Shown here one piece after another: positions 20,398 to 32,944 of a stretch of 64,000 bases of DNA (positions within the stretch are counted from its first letter, which is position 1; each line of letters begins with the position of its first letter). The stretch spans positions 97,209,462 to 97,273,461 of the forward strand of contig JBCNJP010000010.1 of NCBI GenBank assembly GCA_039602395.1, written 5' to 3'. Source of the stretch: Deinandra increscens subsp. villosa. Taxonomy: Eukaryota; Streptophyta; Magnoliopsida; Asterales; Asteraceae. A program made the translations under genes and the position numbers. Below the pieces are notes generated by a model. That model saw nothing but the letters and a program-made list of their open reading frames with translations. It was not told the DNA's origin and did no database searches.

Positions 20398-20951
20398 TGT
20401 TAGTACAAAGTATGTGTCGTGTGTGTATCAGTTAGTTTCGTTAGTTGTTTGAGTTAGAATAGTTAATTCAAGGTTAGGGGTGGAAAGTGTCAATCTATTA
20501 AAGTGGAGGGAGTAGATTGTGATTTAGTAAAACTCACATAAATATGATACGTTAATCGTGAATTGAAGGAGAAGTTTTGAGTTCAACAGAAAGTTCGCCG
20601 AACCTAGAGTTCGGCACACACAGATGGACTGCCGAATGGTGGCCGAACCTAGAGTTCGGCACTCTCATATATATATATTGTTGCTTGGAGTTCGGACGAG
20701 GGGGAGACTTCCAATAACCGTTTTTTTCTGAGATTGATTTCTATAGGGAGGAGTTTTCGATTTTGTTTTTCAGAGAGATTTGAGTCTAGAATCATGTTTA
20801 GATGCTGTAAACGAGTCCAAATCATGTAAACATTGATCGATTTGAGCTATAAACGAGTGTTATTTACTTGTTCGTGTTCTTTGTGTTCGGGTTAACTTTC
20901 GGTCCGATTTCGATGTACAAATCACTAGATCCGACGCTCTATGAGTTTTCA
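20398..20951 (+). repeat. 3' LTR of the nested gag-only element (554 bp)
   Basis: Same as the 5' LTR apart from a 2-bp shorter TA repeat. Confidence 0.92.
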
Positions 20952-23900
20952 ACTTCCCCGATAATTTCAATTGGTCCGATATAGCGAGGATTCAGCTTTC
21001 CACGCTTTCCGAAGCGTATCACACCTTTCCAGGGAGATACCTTCAATAGCACCTTGTCGCCTACCTCGAACTTCAAAGGTTTACGGCGTTTATCGGCATA
21101 GCTCTTTTATCTGTCACGTGCTGCGGCTATCCATTTTCTGATTTGAATGATTCGTTCCGTTGTATCATAAAATGATTTCCGGTCCGGTGAGTCCCTTCTC
21201 ACCCGTTTCAGCCCAACATACGGGCGATCTGCATTTTCTGCCATAAAGAGCTTCAAAAGGCGCAGCACCGATACTTGAATGATAACTGTTGTTGTAGGAG
21301 AACTCCACCAACGGAAGGTGAGCCTCCCAGTCTTTACCAAAGTCGAGAACGCAAGCTCTGAGCATGTCTTCTAGAGTCTGAATAGTTCGTTCCGTCTGAC
21401 CGTCGGTCTGCGGGTGATAGGCTGTACTCATATCCAGTCTGGTTCCCAATGGTTCTTGCATAGATTGCCATAATCGGGAAGTAAATCGAGGATCTCGATC
21501 TGAGATAATAGTCTTAGGCACTCCATGACGTGCCACAATCCGGTCAATGTACAGCTTAGTTAACTTGTCCATATTGTCACTTTCTCTCATCGGGATGAAG
21601 TGTGCAGATTTGGTTAACCGATCAATGATAACCCAAATCGCATCCGGTCGATTTGATCGATGAGGTAATCCCGTTACAAAATCCATGGAGATATCCTCCC
21701 ATTTCCATTCTGGGATCTTTGGTTGTTGCAACAATCTAGAGGGCTTTTGGTACTCAATCTTCACCCTTGAGCATGTTAAACACTTAGCCACATATCGCGC
21801 GATGTCGGCTTTCATATTCGGCCACCAATACAAATTCTTCAAATCTTGGTACATTTTATCCGATCCAGGGTGCACCGAATACCTTGACTTGTGGGCCTCG
21901 TCCATCACGAGCTCACGAAGATTTCCAAGTAAAGGAACCCAAATTCTGTCATTATAGTACCTGAGTCCGTCGGACTTAATCTCAGAGTTACCATCCACCC
22001 CTCGCAGTGCTTCAGCTGCGAAGTTTTCTTCCTTTAGAGCTTCTTGTTGGGCATCGCGGATCCGATCCGGCAATCCCGTGTGGATTGTAAGTTGCAGCGC
22101 TCGTACCCGTCGAGGCTTTTCATACTCTTTCCGACTTAATGCATCAGCCACAACATTGGCTTTTCCCGGGTGATATTTAATCGCTAAGTCATAATCATTC
22201 AGTAGCTCGACCCACCTTCGTTGTCGCATGTTGAGATCCTTCTGATTAAAGATGTGTTGTAAACTCTTGTGGTCGGTAAATATTGTGCACTTTGTTCCGT
22301 AGAGGTAGTGTCTCCAAATCTTGAGTGCATGAATAACGGCTCCCAATTCCAAATCATGCGTTGTATAGTTCTTCTCAGTATCCTTTAGTTGCCTGGACCC
22401 ATAGGCAATCACTTTATCTCGTTGCATCAACACGCAACCGAGTCCTTGAATAGATGCATCACAATAGACCACAAAGTCATCAATCCCATCGGGTAACGCG
22501 GGAATTGGAGCCGAACATAACATATCTTTAAGAGTTTGAAACGCGCGTTCTTCTTTTTCACCCCATCTGTAATGCACTCCTTTGTGCGTTAAAGCTGTTA
22601 AGGGTTGAGCCAATTGCGAGAAACCCTTAATGAACCTTCGGTAATATCCGGCAAGTCCCAAAAATCGTCGGATTTCGGTCGGCGCTCTTGGAGTAGGCCA
22701 TTTCTTGATAGCTTCCACTTTTGCTGGGTCGACATGAATTCCATTCTGATCGACAATGTGTCCAAGAAACTGGACTTCGCGAATCCAAAAATCGTACTTT
22801 GAAAACTTAGCATAAAGCTGTTCCTTGCGGAGTAATTCCAAGATAAGACGCAGATGCTACTCGTGTTCTTCCTTTGTCTTGGAGTAGATCAAAATATCGT
22901 CGATGAAAACTATCACAAACTTGTCGAGGTACGGCTTGCACACTCGATTCATCAAATCCATAAATACAGCAGGTGCATTAGTTAGCCCAAATGGCATAAC
23001 TAGGAACTCGTAGTGACCATAGCGAGTCCTAAAAGCAGTCTTGGGTACATCCTCATCTCGAACACGAAGTTGGTGATATCCAGACCGTAGATCAATCTTT
23101 GAGAAGTAGCTTGAACCTTGTAGCTGGTCGAAGAGATCGTCGATTCGAGGAAGTGGATACCGATTCTTGATTGTAACCTTGTTAAGCTCTCGGTAGTCAA
23201 TACACATTCGGAACGTTCCATCCTTCTTCTTAACAAATAATACTGGTGCTCCCCACGGAGACGAACTTGGACGAATGAACCCTTTGTCGAGTAGCTCTTG
23301 AAGTTGCGCGGAGAGTTCGTTGAGCTCACTTACAGCCAAACGGTACGGTGCACGTGCAATCGGAGACGCTCCAGGAACTAAGTCGATTCCAAACTCTACT
23401 TGTCGAAATGGAGGCAAACCAGGCAGATCTTCAGGAAATACATCTTGGAAGTCGCGGACTATCGGGTAGTCGTCGATTCTGCGCTCGGGAAGTGTCGAAT
23501 CGGTGACGTTTGCAAGAATCGCGAAGTGACCTTTACGAAGGCACTTTTGAGCTTTGAGAAACGAAATAATGCCAGTGACTGTTCCACCTTTTTCACCTTG
23601 GACCGTTAACACTTTACTTCCTTCGAGCGGAATACGAACCATTTTTTCCTTACATAAGATTTCAGCGCGGTTTTCCGATAACCAATCCATTCCTACTATT
23701 ACATCAAAACTACCAATCGGGAAAGGCATAAGGTTGATTCCTAATGTATGGCCGGCTAGTTCTAACTTACAGTCCTTAACTATCTGAGTCGTATCATGAA
23801 GTTTACCGTTTGCTAGCTCTACCACATATTTAGCATCTAGGGCAATCGGTTTAGCATTAATCAACTTAGCAAATTTAGTGGAAATAAAACTTTTCTCAGC

Positions 23901-25364
23901 GCCAGAATCAAATAATACAGTAGCAAAGAAACCATTAAGGATGAATTTACCGTTAATCACGTTGGCATCATTGCGAGCTTCACCTTGACCCATAACAAAA
24001 GCTCGACCTCTACCATTTCCACCATTGCCGTTATTACCATTTCCGTTGCCATTCCCATTACCATTACCTCCACCATTACCATTCCCACCGTTGTTTCCCT
24101 GATTACCGTTCCCTTGTCTTCTCAGCTGAGGGCAGTCTCTTTTTATGTGACCTTGAGCACCACACTCAAAGCAGCCACGGGCTCCCCCATTGTTGTTGTT
24201 CTGGTTCTGACTGTTGTTGTTCCCATTGCCCCGATTGTTCCCATAGTTGTTGTTTCCATGATTGTTGTTGTTCCTCCTGGGGCGGTTTTGTTGCTCGGGC
24301 AAAATTGCCCAACAGTCTTTTGCTTCGTGGCTTCCCTTGCCACACCTTTCGCAGCTCAAATTCTTCCTACAAATACCAGCATGATGCTTTCCGCACTTGT
24401 TGCACAAAGGCAGGTTACCCTTGTAGTTGCCTTGACCATTGCCGCCCTGGCGGTAGTTACCACTGTTGTTCCCAGACCTTTTGCTTTGACCTTGGGAGTT
24501 ATAGGATCTCCCAGTGCTGTTTCCCACGCTCTGATTGTTCATGGAGTTCTCAGGAGCTTTATCATCAGCTTTTCTTTTGCCACTTAAGGCAGTCTTCTCA
24601 GTGGCTTTCGCAGGAAGTGTACCCTTCTCGACCTCCTGATCAGTGAGCTTGTGAGCCAAACGAATGGCTTGCTGCACGGTCGCGAGGTTGCTGGCGGTCA
24701 CCAAACTCTTGATTTGAGGCGCGAGGCCTTCCAGATAACGCTCAATGCGTTTGAACTCAGCATCAACCATTGTGGGGCACAAGACCGCGTACTCATGGTA
24801 ACGCGCAGTATACTGTTCGATTTCAGACCCAACCATCTTCAGGTTCAAGAATTCTCCCTCTAGCTTCTTCACTTGGTCACGGGGACAGTACTCATCCATG
24901 ATCAGTTCCTTGAATGCTTCCCATTGCATGTTATTAGCCGCATCAATCCCTATCATCTGGATTTCGGCATTCCACCAGGAGAGAGCAGCTCCCTCAAAAG
25001 TACCAGTAGCAAACTTCACCTTGCTTTCAGCCGGGCAGTTACACATGGAGAAAACCTTCTCGGACTTCTCGATCCACCTGAGGAGTCCTACCGCTCCTTC
25101 TTCGCCGGAAAATGTTAGTGGCTTGCAGTCCATGAAGGACTTAAACGTGCAGTGGTGGTTTCCTGATGCATAAATAGTTCGGGTTTCAAATTTAAACAGG
25201 TCAAATATAATTCGCTTTGTGCCTTAACCGGCATAATAGTTACCCTGTGCGGCGTATGCAGCTTGGACGGCTGCCACCGCGGCTTGCACGTGTTCGTTAA
25301 TCATCGCTTGCAGCTGTGCAGGCGTCATGTTAATGTTGTTCCTTCCGTGTCCTCTTCCAGACAT
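20952..25364 (-). pseudogene. Gypsy gag-pol polyprotein, broken
   Basis: Starts at ATG 25364 (MSGRGHGRNNINMTPAQ). Gag holds three CCHC-like fingers (CNKCGKHHAGIC, CERCGKGSHEAKDC, CFECGAQGHIKRDC) and a long Asn/Gly-rich stretch. Protease follows with DSGAEKSFIS. Reverse transcriptase has the motif FIDD at about 22892-22903. RNase H (YCDASIQGLGCVL), the integrase zinc finger and the integrase core (STAYHPQTDGQTER) follow. Damage: TAA at 25224-25226, TAG at 22857-22859 where the family has Gln, a frameshift at about 21165, and a stop near 21107. The coding then runs to the nested element at 20951. It looks like a recently active element now dead. Confidence 0.9.
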
Positions 25365-25904
25365 CTTGCTGGACAGTTAAAGTAGCCAGTGTTCAGTCAC
25401 AGTTATATTTTATACATATCCCATAATATGTATATTAACAATTCCCGTTATCCCTCTATTAGTCCAGAAAAATTTTGTGCAAAGTGGAGGCGTCGTCGAG
25501 GAACGTCGTAAGTCGTAAGTAGCTATCGTCGAAAGTCGGCTTTCCCATAAAAGTCACCGTCGGCGTAGTCGTCGTAGTAGAAATCAGGACGTGGCGTGTA
25601 GCATCGTTTCGTTGTCGCTTTCCCCCGGCGTAGTGCGCGCATTAGCGTTCACGTTTCGTATTCGTGTGTGAAAATTTTCCTAAGGTTTTCCGTTAGACTT
25701 CCTAGACACGGTCTATATATATATTTATATCCATATATATATATATATATACATACGTACTAAGCTTTTACTTACACAGCAGAGCGAGTATCCCAGGTTG
25801 GCACGTAAAAATTTTGTTTTGGGAATTTGTTTATTCGTTTGTAACTAAGGTTTCAAGTTGCAGTTTCCAAATCGTTTTCAAAATGATTCCAGTTCTCTGC
25901 AACT
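25365..25904 (-). other. Leader between primer binding site and gag of the gypsy element
   Basis: No open frame. Contains a TA-rich microsatellite at about 25716-25750. Confidence 0.6.
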
Positions 25905-25922
25905 TATGGCTCTGATACCAAT
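25905..25922 (-). promoter_or_regulatory. Primer binding site of the gypsy element
   Basis: On the minus strand, ATTGGTATCAGAGCC follows the LTR end TGTGACA. It is complementary to initiator-Met tRNA. Confidence 0.85.
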
Positions 25923-25923
25923 C

Positions 25924-27541
25924 TGTCACACCCCCAAATAACCACCAACGGAGTTTATACCGTTAAGGGGTGCGGCTAGACCATGATCCACAACCATTAT
26001 TTACAAATACTAAATGAATCAGAGTTAGTTCAAAAACCAGTTATAAAGTAAAGTCTCAAATACAAACGCAGCGGAATAAATATTGTCTTAGCACTAACCA
26101 CGTGCTTTACAAATTCTTTGTTTAAAATTTCCAATTAAGTTTAACAGAAATAAAATTGTCTTCACGTGCCATGCCAACCTGCTCCGGATACTCCTTAGCG
26201 ATCTGCAAAAGTTAAAACCACGCAAGTGTCAACCTAACGGTTGGTGAGTTCACAGTGGGCTTGTCATGCAGTGGGCCGGTGTCGTAAACATAATTTGTAT
26301 CAAGGTATACTTACATAGTATTTGTTTGTGAAAAGCAATGCTAAATGTTATGTCTTAGTTTATAAAGGAATTGTCCGTGACCTACGTCATCGGGTATGAA
26401 CTAGTTTTGTAAAGTTAAAGTGCTCAACCGATATCGCGGGTAGCTAATCCGTTGTTCCATGCACTAAGGAAGTTTGTACCAAAACTGGTTTGAACTTTCG
26501 TTCAGGGAATTTCGCTCGCTAGATTCGCTCGAGCTGGTCTGGTTGGTTTACCCGACGACACTGCAGTTTCGCTGCATAGTGTCGCTGGTTGAAGATATAC
26601 ATAGTTTCGCTGGACAATTTCGCCCAGAGAACACCACAGTTTCGCTAGTCGCGAAAAATACATAAATCAGCCTAAAAATCAATCTAATAGCTTCCATATT
26701 ACATGCAATTCATTATCTAGCATACATAACCATTTACCCACATAAATCAGTAAGCTTTAACACCTTAATCATGCATTTTCATCATCAAAACACTAAAATA
26801 CATTCAAAACCCTAAAATGACCTAAATAGCATAAATCTTTATCATGGATCAGTTTTACACGTAAAGTTATCAACTTTATGATAGATCTAGCATTCCTAAG
26901 CATTCCTACAGAAGATCTAATGATATCATGAAGGTTTAAGCATGCTTTATGAAGGAATACATAGAAAACACATAAAAATGGCATAAGGAAGGTTTTGGGA
27001 CTCACGATTCGATCAGGGAATCGAATGGATGTTGTCTTGGGGCTGAGATCTTGGTTTCTCTTGATGGTTTTCGGCTGACCAGATTTCCAGAGAAGAATGT
27101 GTGTGTTTTTTGTGTAAATGAGGCAAATAGGAGAACTAGGGTTTATTAAGATTATTTATATCAGGGGCTAGTTTCGCTGGCAGTTTCGCTGGCCCAGCGA
27201 AACTGGCTTTGGTCACATTTAACTAATTAGTTTAGCTGGCTACCGGGCGACACTACAGTTTCGCCCGGTAGTTTCGCCTGCTGCACAACTTAGGCAATTT
27301 TCACATAATCAAGGATTTACAATCTGTCATGTTATTCATAATATTAAATCATGCATTTAAATCACATTGCACATAATGACAACCATAATTGAACACAAAG
27401 CACATATGGGCGGGTTCGGTGATCAACCAAAGGACGTGGACGTATTCGGCCTAGTTAAACATTAGTTACTAAGTTAACACTTATAACATAACTAACGTAA
27501 ATGTCTAACGGAAGTAAACCTTGAAATTCTCGGATGTCACA
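25924..27541 (-). repeat. 5' LTR of the gypsy element, deleted (1618 bp)
   Basis: Matches the other LTR except for a 923-bp deletion corresponding to 11815-12737 there. The join at 26483/26484 has AAA microhomology. Confidence 0.9.
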
Positions 27542-28322
27542 ATGAGTCTGCATTTCGTGCTCTGATTGCTCAAGTTGTTCATAGTGATAATGAAGAAGAA
27601 ATAACTGATTCTGAATCTGAAACAAGTGGTTCTGGAAATAGTGGCTATGAATCGGTTTGTGAGTTCTGTTCTCAAAAAGACAAGAAGATTCAAGAATAAT
27701 AAAGAAAAATAAGTTGTTGGTTGATGAAAATAAAAGAAAGATAGAAGAACTGGCAAATGAACAGTAAAAGTTAGCAGATCTAATTCAAGAAATTTCTTCT
27801 CAGAAAGAAAAATTTTCAGATCTACAAGCAGAGAATGTTGAGAAAGAATTAAAATTTCAAAATGTTACACAAGAGTTTGAACGGAAAATTACAAAGTTAT
27901 CTGAGGAAAATGCTGGATTAGTCAAAGAAATGAAGAAATGGAAAGATGAAGCTGAGGATACTGCAAAGGATTTTCAAAATCTTTTTGACAAATCCAAGTT
28001 CAGACTTGATACACTTACTCAACTATCTGATGATCAAGCTACTAAGATTCAATCTTATCAGACTGATATGGAAAAGTTACTTGATGAGAAGAGGGAGTTA
28101 GTTAGAGTGAACAAGTTGCAAAATGCAAATTTGGATATTCAGAAAAGAAATGAAGATAAACTCGAGAAGGAATTGTTGGCTGGATTAGATGAGTTAAAAT
28201 TGCAAAAGTATGAAACTAATAAAGTGGCAAAGAAGCTCATTGCAACAGAAAAAGAGTTGGGTGAAGCTTATCAAAGAATTTCTGAATTAAAGATTGAAGA
28301 CTGGAGTTTAGTTAGAAAATAG
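27542..28322 (+). pseudogene. Gag relic of the copia-type element, 3' part
   Basis: Resumes after the gypsy element (NESAFRALIAQVVHSDNEEE) and is broken by stops near 27700-27870. From 27930 a 130-residue frame (WKDEAEDTAKDFQNLFDKSK) is homologous to WKKEANDMAGVFDDLFAKSK in the nested element's gag. The polypurine tract and LTR follow at once, so pol has been lost here too. Confidence 0.75.
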
Positions 28323-28335
28323 ATACACTACACGT

Positions 28336-28347
28336 TAAGGGGGAGTT
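28336..28347 (+). promoter_or_regulatory. Polypurine tract of the copia relic
   Basis: AAGGGGGAGTT just before the LTR start TGTTAGAGC. Very like the tract of the nested element at 20385. Confidence 0.75.
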
Positions 28348-28671
28348 TGTTAGAGCATATACCTATGCTATGATGTGTCTCGTGTATTGTATCTATGTGA
28401 GCATGTCTTAGTATGAGTTTTAGTGACAATATCATTGGCACCGGACCAAATGGTCCGCCGGACCAAATGGTACGCCCGTACCATTTGGTACGTAGCCTGT
28501 TTAGTCACTAAGTATAAATAGGTTGTGTTAGAATGATAGCTTAACACTCTGAGTCATTCTACACTTTCTGTGTGTGTTTTCTAGAGAGAGAAACCAGAGA
28601 GAACTTCTTTGTATCTTCAAGTGATCAATAAGAATTCTCTTATTTACATCTCGTGTTCATTATATTGATCA
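28348..28671 (+). repeat. 3' LTR of the copia relic (about 324 bp)
   Basis: Starts TGTTAGAGCATATACC and probably ends TTGATCA. TATA box TATAAATA at 28513-28520. Two hairpins lie upstream of it: CGGACCA/TGGTCCG (28442-28457) and a 13-bp stem ACCAAATGGTACG with its complement (28462-28489). The 5' LTR is absent from the window, so the right end is inferred. Confidence 0.7.
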
Positions 28672-28817
28672 AAGCATGCAGTAGTAAGATCGTATCTCGG
28701 TTTTACAGTTAGACTTGTGTGGATATTTATACTGGATGGAATCTTCACTTGTTGATCCTTAGATGTAACTCATTAAGAGACTGAGCCGGGTTACAATAAG
28801 AGATCTATTGGTGTGAT

Positions 28818-31208
28818 TGTGACACCACCTCCAAGACTTGGCACTAGGAATGGTCACTCATCGGATTTATTCATGATCACATGGCATATTCAGAGATAAC
28901 AAAGAAGCATAAACTAATAAATTATATACTAAATTACGCCAAGTCTAACCTTTTAAATATAATACAACATAATTACGTATCCTAATAAAAACTTTCATCA
29001 CAACTAAACATACTAACAACTTTCCATTAGAAAACATTACCCCAGGTGTAATCCCCCATCACATTCCTTGTTTAATTGAAAAGTTGTTTACCTCGGGTAT
29101 AACCTCCCATTACACCCTTAAACCCTAGAACCTTAACCCCAGGAAAAATCCTGCATTGTACACCTTAATCCCTACAAGTTACTGCTAAAGCATAATCCTA
29201 CTCTGGCTTGCGTACCACTAAAGGAAATCGTCACCGCCTTTGAACAGAGTCAGTCGTCACCTACTCCGAGTGTTCGCAACGACACCCAGTCCTAACTATA
29301 CAGTCTGATTGTTCCACTTTACCCCCTAGTAAAGTGTTCCTCCCCACCACCCTAGAGAGGCCCCACCCTCTAGTGAGGTTTTCTGCCTCATTCCAAGAAC
29401 AAGGTAGTAAATTAGCTTTGCCTTGCCCTTAGACCATCTTCCCATTTCCATCACGCCTCCCTAGGCTTAGATGGCTCCCAGTCAATATTTTTTTCCCTTC
29501 TTGACCCTGCCTAGGCACAATGAACCTCCCCTCCTTGGTTCCTTGTCCATGAGATAAGACCGTACTCAAAACCCTTCTCATCCCCCAAGCCCCTCACCAA
29601 TTTACCCAACAAACGGTCCCTGCATATAAACATTATTGGTTTCGTCCCATTGTGGCTCGTGACTTCTACCTACACAGGCTTAACTTCAGCATCATCTCCT
29701 ATTGTACCTCAGAGGTTTATATATAGGATGTACCAGCGGTGTATCCACCACCCTTTAGTACAACTAGAGATAGGTTATCCTCAACCGACTTCACTGTTTT
29801 TACCATGACATGAACCAACGTAATACATGCAACCACCAACTATTACATAAACCCGCTTAGACTTCCTTACCCTAACCCCCACGCCGTAGTGTGATAACCC
29901 AAACCGTTATTTAGAATTTTCCTCTTGCAATACCCGTTACCCTTATCTTCCCTTAAACAATTTCAAACAAGTATTCACAATTCTATAAACAGTTTAGGTA
30001 TTAAAACTAACACATATGCATATCAGCCCAAAACATATAAAAAGTGGGCTCTTGGAACTCACCTTAGCTAACTTTGCAAACTGCCCGGTTAATCCCTTGT
30101 TAATCAACTGTGCACCCAGATATCCCAATGTCTTCTCTAAGACTCCCTGAAGGGTACCACGATGATTATGGATTAACTTCCTGCCTAACACCCAACCCGA
30201 GGGGCTCAATTCCTAACTAAAATTAACTTTTCACGTTCTGGTCACCTTGGATACGGTCGTACTACATTAACCCAATACGGCCGTATCACTAGTCGAATAC
30301 TGATCTCACTTGCATGTTTCCACCTACATGAAATACGACCCCCAATACGCTTTCTAATATGACTACCCCTATGAATACGGCCGTATCAAAATAACCAAAT
30401 ATGGGCGTATTCATCCTTAACATGAATACGGTCGTCTACCCTTTCCCTTAATACGGGCGTATTCATCCCAACAGAACCCAAAATCTACGTATTTGGCCAT
30501 TTCCAGTGGTCGTGTATTCGTTTCTTACTACCAGAATCATTCCTTACTCATAAAAACATAAAACCCTTCAACCAAACCACTGGAAAACATCCAAATTCAC
30601 CCTTGATCATTGCATGCAAAGCCTAACTTTCCAAAATTAGAAATTATGAATGCATGTACAAACTAACCACAAATCCGCCTTCCTCTTGATGATCAGAAGT
30701 ACCCTATTCACAGATCATCACCACAATACTCAAACTGACAAAAATCACAGATTTCATGATTAAACCCTCTAAACTTTCAAAATCATGAAATTAAACATGA
30801 AATCACTTACCCTTGTGATCATGATAATATTTTGGCTCCTCTATCCCTTCTACAACCTCCCTGGAACCCAACAACAGTTCTAAAAGTCTGAGAACTTGAA
30901 AAACACCAGAATTTATGACCAAAAATGGTCAACATACATTTTTATACTTGTGGGCCGATACGGTCGTATTGACATAACCCAATACGCCCGTATTACGGCT
31001 CACGGGTTTGTCGAATGAGATCCGATCCACACGATATGGGCGTATCCACTTCACAGGATACGGCCGTAATCCCTCATAAACTTCGAAAATCTCCCATTTT
31101 CAAGTTCTTGATCTGTACCGACTTCCTGTTCCTTCACTCCCTTTCATATCCATTCAAAAACATTCCCGAACCTCATTCTTAGCCTGCTTAGAATAACTGG
31201 GTGTTACA
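28818..31208. mobile_element. Solo LTR (2391 bp)
   Basis: Starts TGTGACACC and ends GGTGTTACA, with perfect 5-bp target-site duplication GTGAT at 28813-28817 and 31209-31213. No internal domain or second LTR, so it is a solo LTR left by recombination. Orientation is uncertain; the minus strand begins TGTAACACCC, which is common for plant gypsy LTRs. Confidence 0.85.
30240..31080. repeat. AATACGGCCGTATT-like palindromic repeats in the solo LTR
   Basis: More than ten imperfect copies of ATACGGCCGTAT, ATACGGTCGTAT or ATACGGGCGTATT, many palindromic, in two clusters. Confidence 0.8.
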
Positions 31209-32440
31209 GTGATGACCCTCCTGACCTGGCTGGTAATTCGCATCGGGTGATTGGAAGCCTAATTGTCAAGGTTTGATTATGTCGCCTCATTATATGCTTT
31301 TTTTCATTACTCGTTTATCGTAGTTATGAATTTACACTTAACTCATGGATCACATGTTTTACTCTAGTATGGTATACAAACCTATGTTTACTCACCAACT
31401 ATTCGTAGTTGACCTTTATGTTATACATGTTGCAGATAATGCAGTTTGATGATGTTGATCGACGACGTTTAGGATGCATGAGCCTTAGATGTGACCTTAA
31501 TAAATAAAAGACTATTATGTTTGTTATATGACTAGTCTATGTTGACATATGGTGTTACTCTTTATGCTATGAAATGAGTTGACAAAGAATATACAAGATT
31601 AATTCTAGTGTTGTGTGCATCTGGACAATCATTGCGTCCCTACGTATTCCAACGTCAGTCGGAGTGTGACGGATTAGTATCAGAGCCGCAGCTATAGGGA
31701 TCTAGGTTATTAGAAACGGATTGACCTAGACTATTGTCTTAGGTGTCCCGCATGAGTACCACATGCATATTATGTCTATTTATTTGTTATGTTCTTCTGA
31801 TGCTTCTTGGTCATACCCGTTTCAGCTTTTATCTTGATCCTAACACTTAGCACACACGTACACAAATCGTTTCAGGCTTCCTAGCATCCTTCCTTAGTAA
31901 TGGTAACATACGTGCCATCTTAAGAAATGATTTTCTTGATTTTTGTACTCTCGTCGGAGTTAGGTGTCTGGCAGTAATCATGACTGGAAGGGTGAAAGCA
32001 CCAGTAGTTGGGGTCTGTGTCTACAAATGCATTGCATATAAACCCGAATCTAGTGGTGGACCTGGACGCCTACCTGGGACGCCCTGATGAGAGTGTCGAA
32101 ACCCATTAGCCCAAAGCATGTCGAATACTGCTAGGAACTATAAATAACTCTGATTAGTCACGACCGTTGTTTCCCAAATAGGAAATGAGAGCTATTCCAT
32201 TATGTTTTATTGAGTCAGCGTGACTTCTTGTTTTACTCGATATTGCCAAATTTTATGTATCCAACAATGCTTGATATTTCATGATCTATTTGATTTAACG
32301 ACCTTATGATTTGTATATTCTCATGTTTTACATACTGATTGCCCGTATTCTATTGACTCACTCTTTTTATGATTTTTGTGACGCGTTATTTTTGTGGTTT
32401 CGATATTAGACTATATGGGTTGGGTATATATGCTGTTAAA

Positions 32441-32944
32441 GTTTAAAATAAAAAGAGGTGTAATTCTTCCTATTTTTTATTACCCTCAAATACTTTAATT
32501 AAAAGTAATGTGATAAACGATTGAAAAAGTTAAATCCAAAAAACTTGCCATTTCTAAATCATTAGAGAATGGAGTAGGTGGGTGACTGCGAGTCAAGACA
32601 TTTAACTTGCATCTTTCTCTTTGTCTTTATCCTTCTTTTCAGATTATTAGTCGGTGTCCTTGTATTTACCAGTTTGACAGTTTTTCGTGTTTGTTCCACA
32701 CTATTATTTGAAATAGATTAAATTTCGATTTTGGTTCATATGTGGTTTCTGCCTAATGAAATATTTTACAGATGAGTCTCATGGTTTAATTTCTTAATTG
32801 TTTCAGCCAATTCATCAATCTAACTCTCTCATTAAATTTAAGACATATACCCTTCACATTAGAGGCTTTTATATAATGTAAAATTACGTTACTACTATTT
32901 TATAATAAACATCAATATTTAAAAAAAAACTGACTCTTTTTTTT
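32441..32944. other. Intergenic, nothing recognised
   Basis: AT-rich; similarity to the LTR family at 52.4-53.5 kb ends near 32440. No coding seen. Confidence 0.4.

Larger units (their letters stand above)
14283..20951 (+). mobile_element. Non-autonomous gag-only LTR retrotransposon nested in the gypsy element
   Basis: LTRs of 556 bp (14283-14838) and 554 bp (20398-20951) start TGTTAGTACAAAG and end TTTTCA. They differ in a TA microsatellite and otherwise look the same. A primer binding site follows the 5' LTR and a polypurine tract precedes the 3' LTR. The right flank is ACTTC; the left copy seems to have lost one base (ATTC). It carries one gag-like ORF, a protease stub and a hairpin array, but no reverse transcriptase or integrase. 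Confidence 0.92.
11255..27541 (-). mobile_element. Ty3/gypsy chromovirus-like element, itself interrupted
   Basis: Bounded by LTRs beginning TGTCACACCCCC and ending GATGTCACA on the + strand, with target-site duplication ATGAG (11250-11254 and 27542-27546). Coding is on the minus strand: gag, protease, reverse transcriptase, RNase H, integrase and a C-terminal chromodomain-like stretch. It is about 9.6 kb without the nested element at 14283-20951. It is dead: two in-frame stops, a frameshift, a further stop and the nested insertion break the polyprotein. It sits inside the copia gag relic 10041-28671. Confidence 0.93.
28672..32440 (+). mobile_element. Relic of a Ty3-type LTR element (LTR end, leader)
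   Basis: LTR-type sequence similar to 52430-53500 and to 61120-61320 in this window. An LTR end (GGAGTGTGACG) falls at about 31671 and is followed by a decayed primer binding site, ATTAGTATCAGAGCC. The leader continues to about 32440. It is truncated at the left by the copia LTR and contains the solo LTR 28818-31208. Confidence 0.65.

Noticed and set aside
23985..24587. 200-residue + strand frame opposite gypsy gag
   Set aside because: Antisense of the Asn/Gly-rich gag region; its Val/Thr/Ile-rich composition is a by-product.
30240..31080. Possible CRISPR-like array
   Set aside because: Palindromic repeats are irregular in spacing and sequence and lie in a plant solo LTR.
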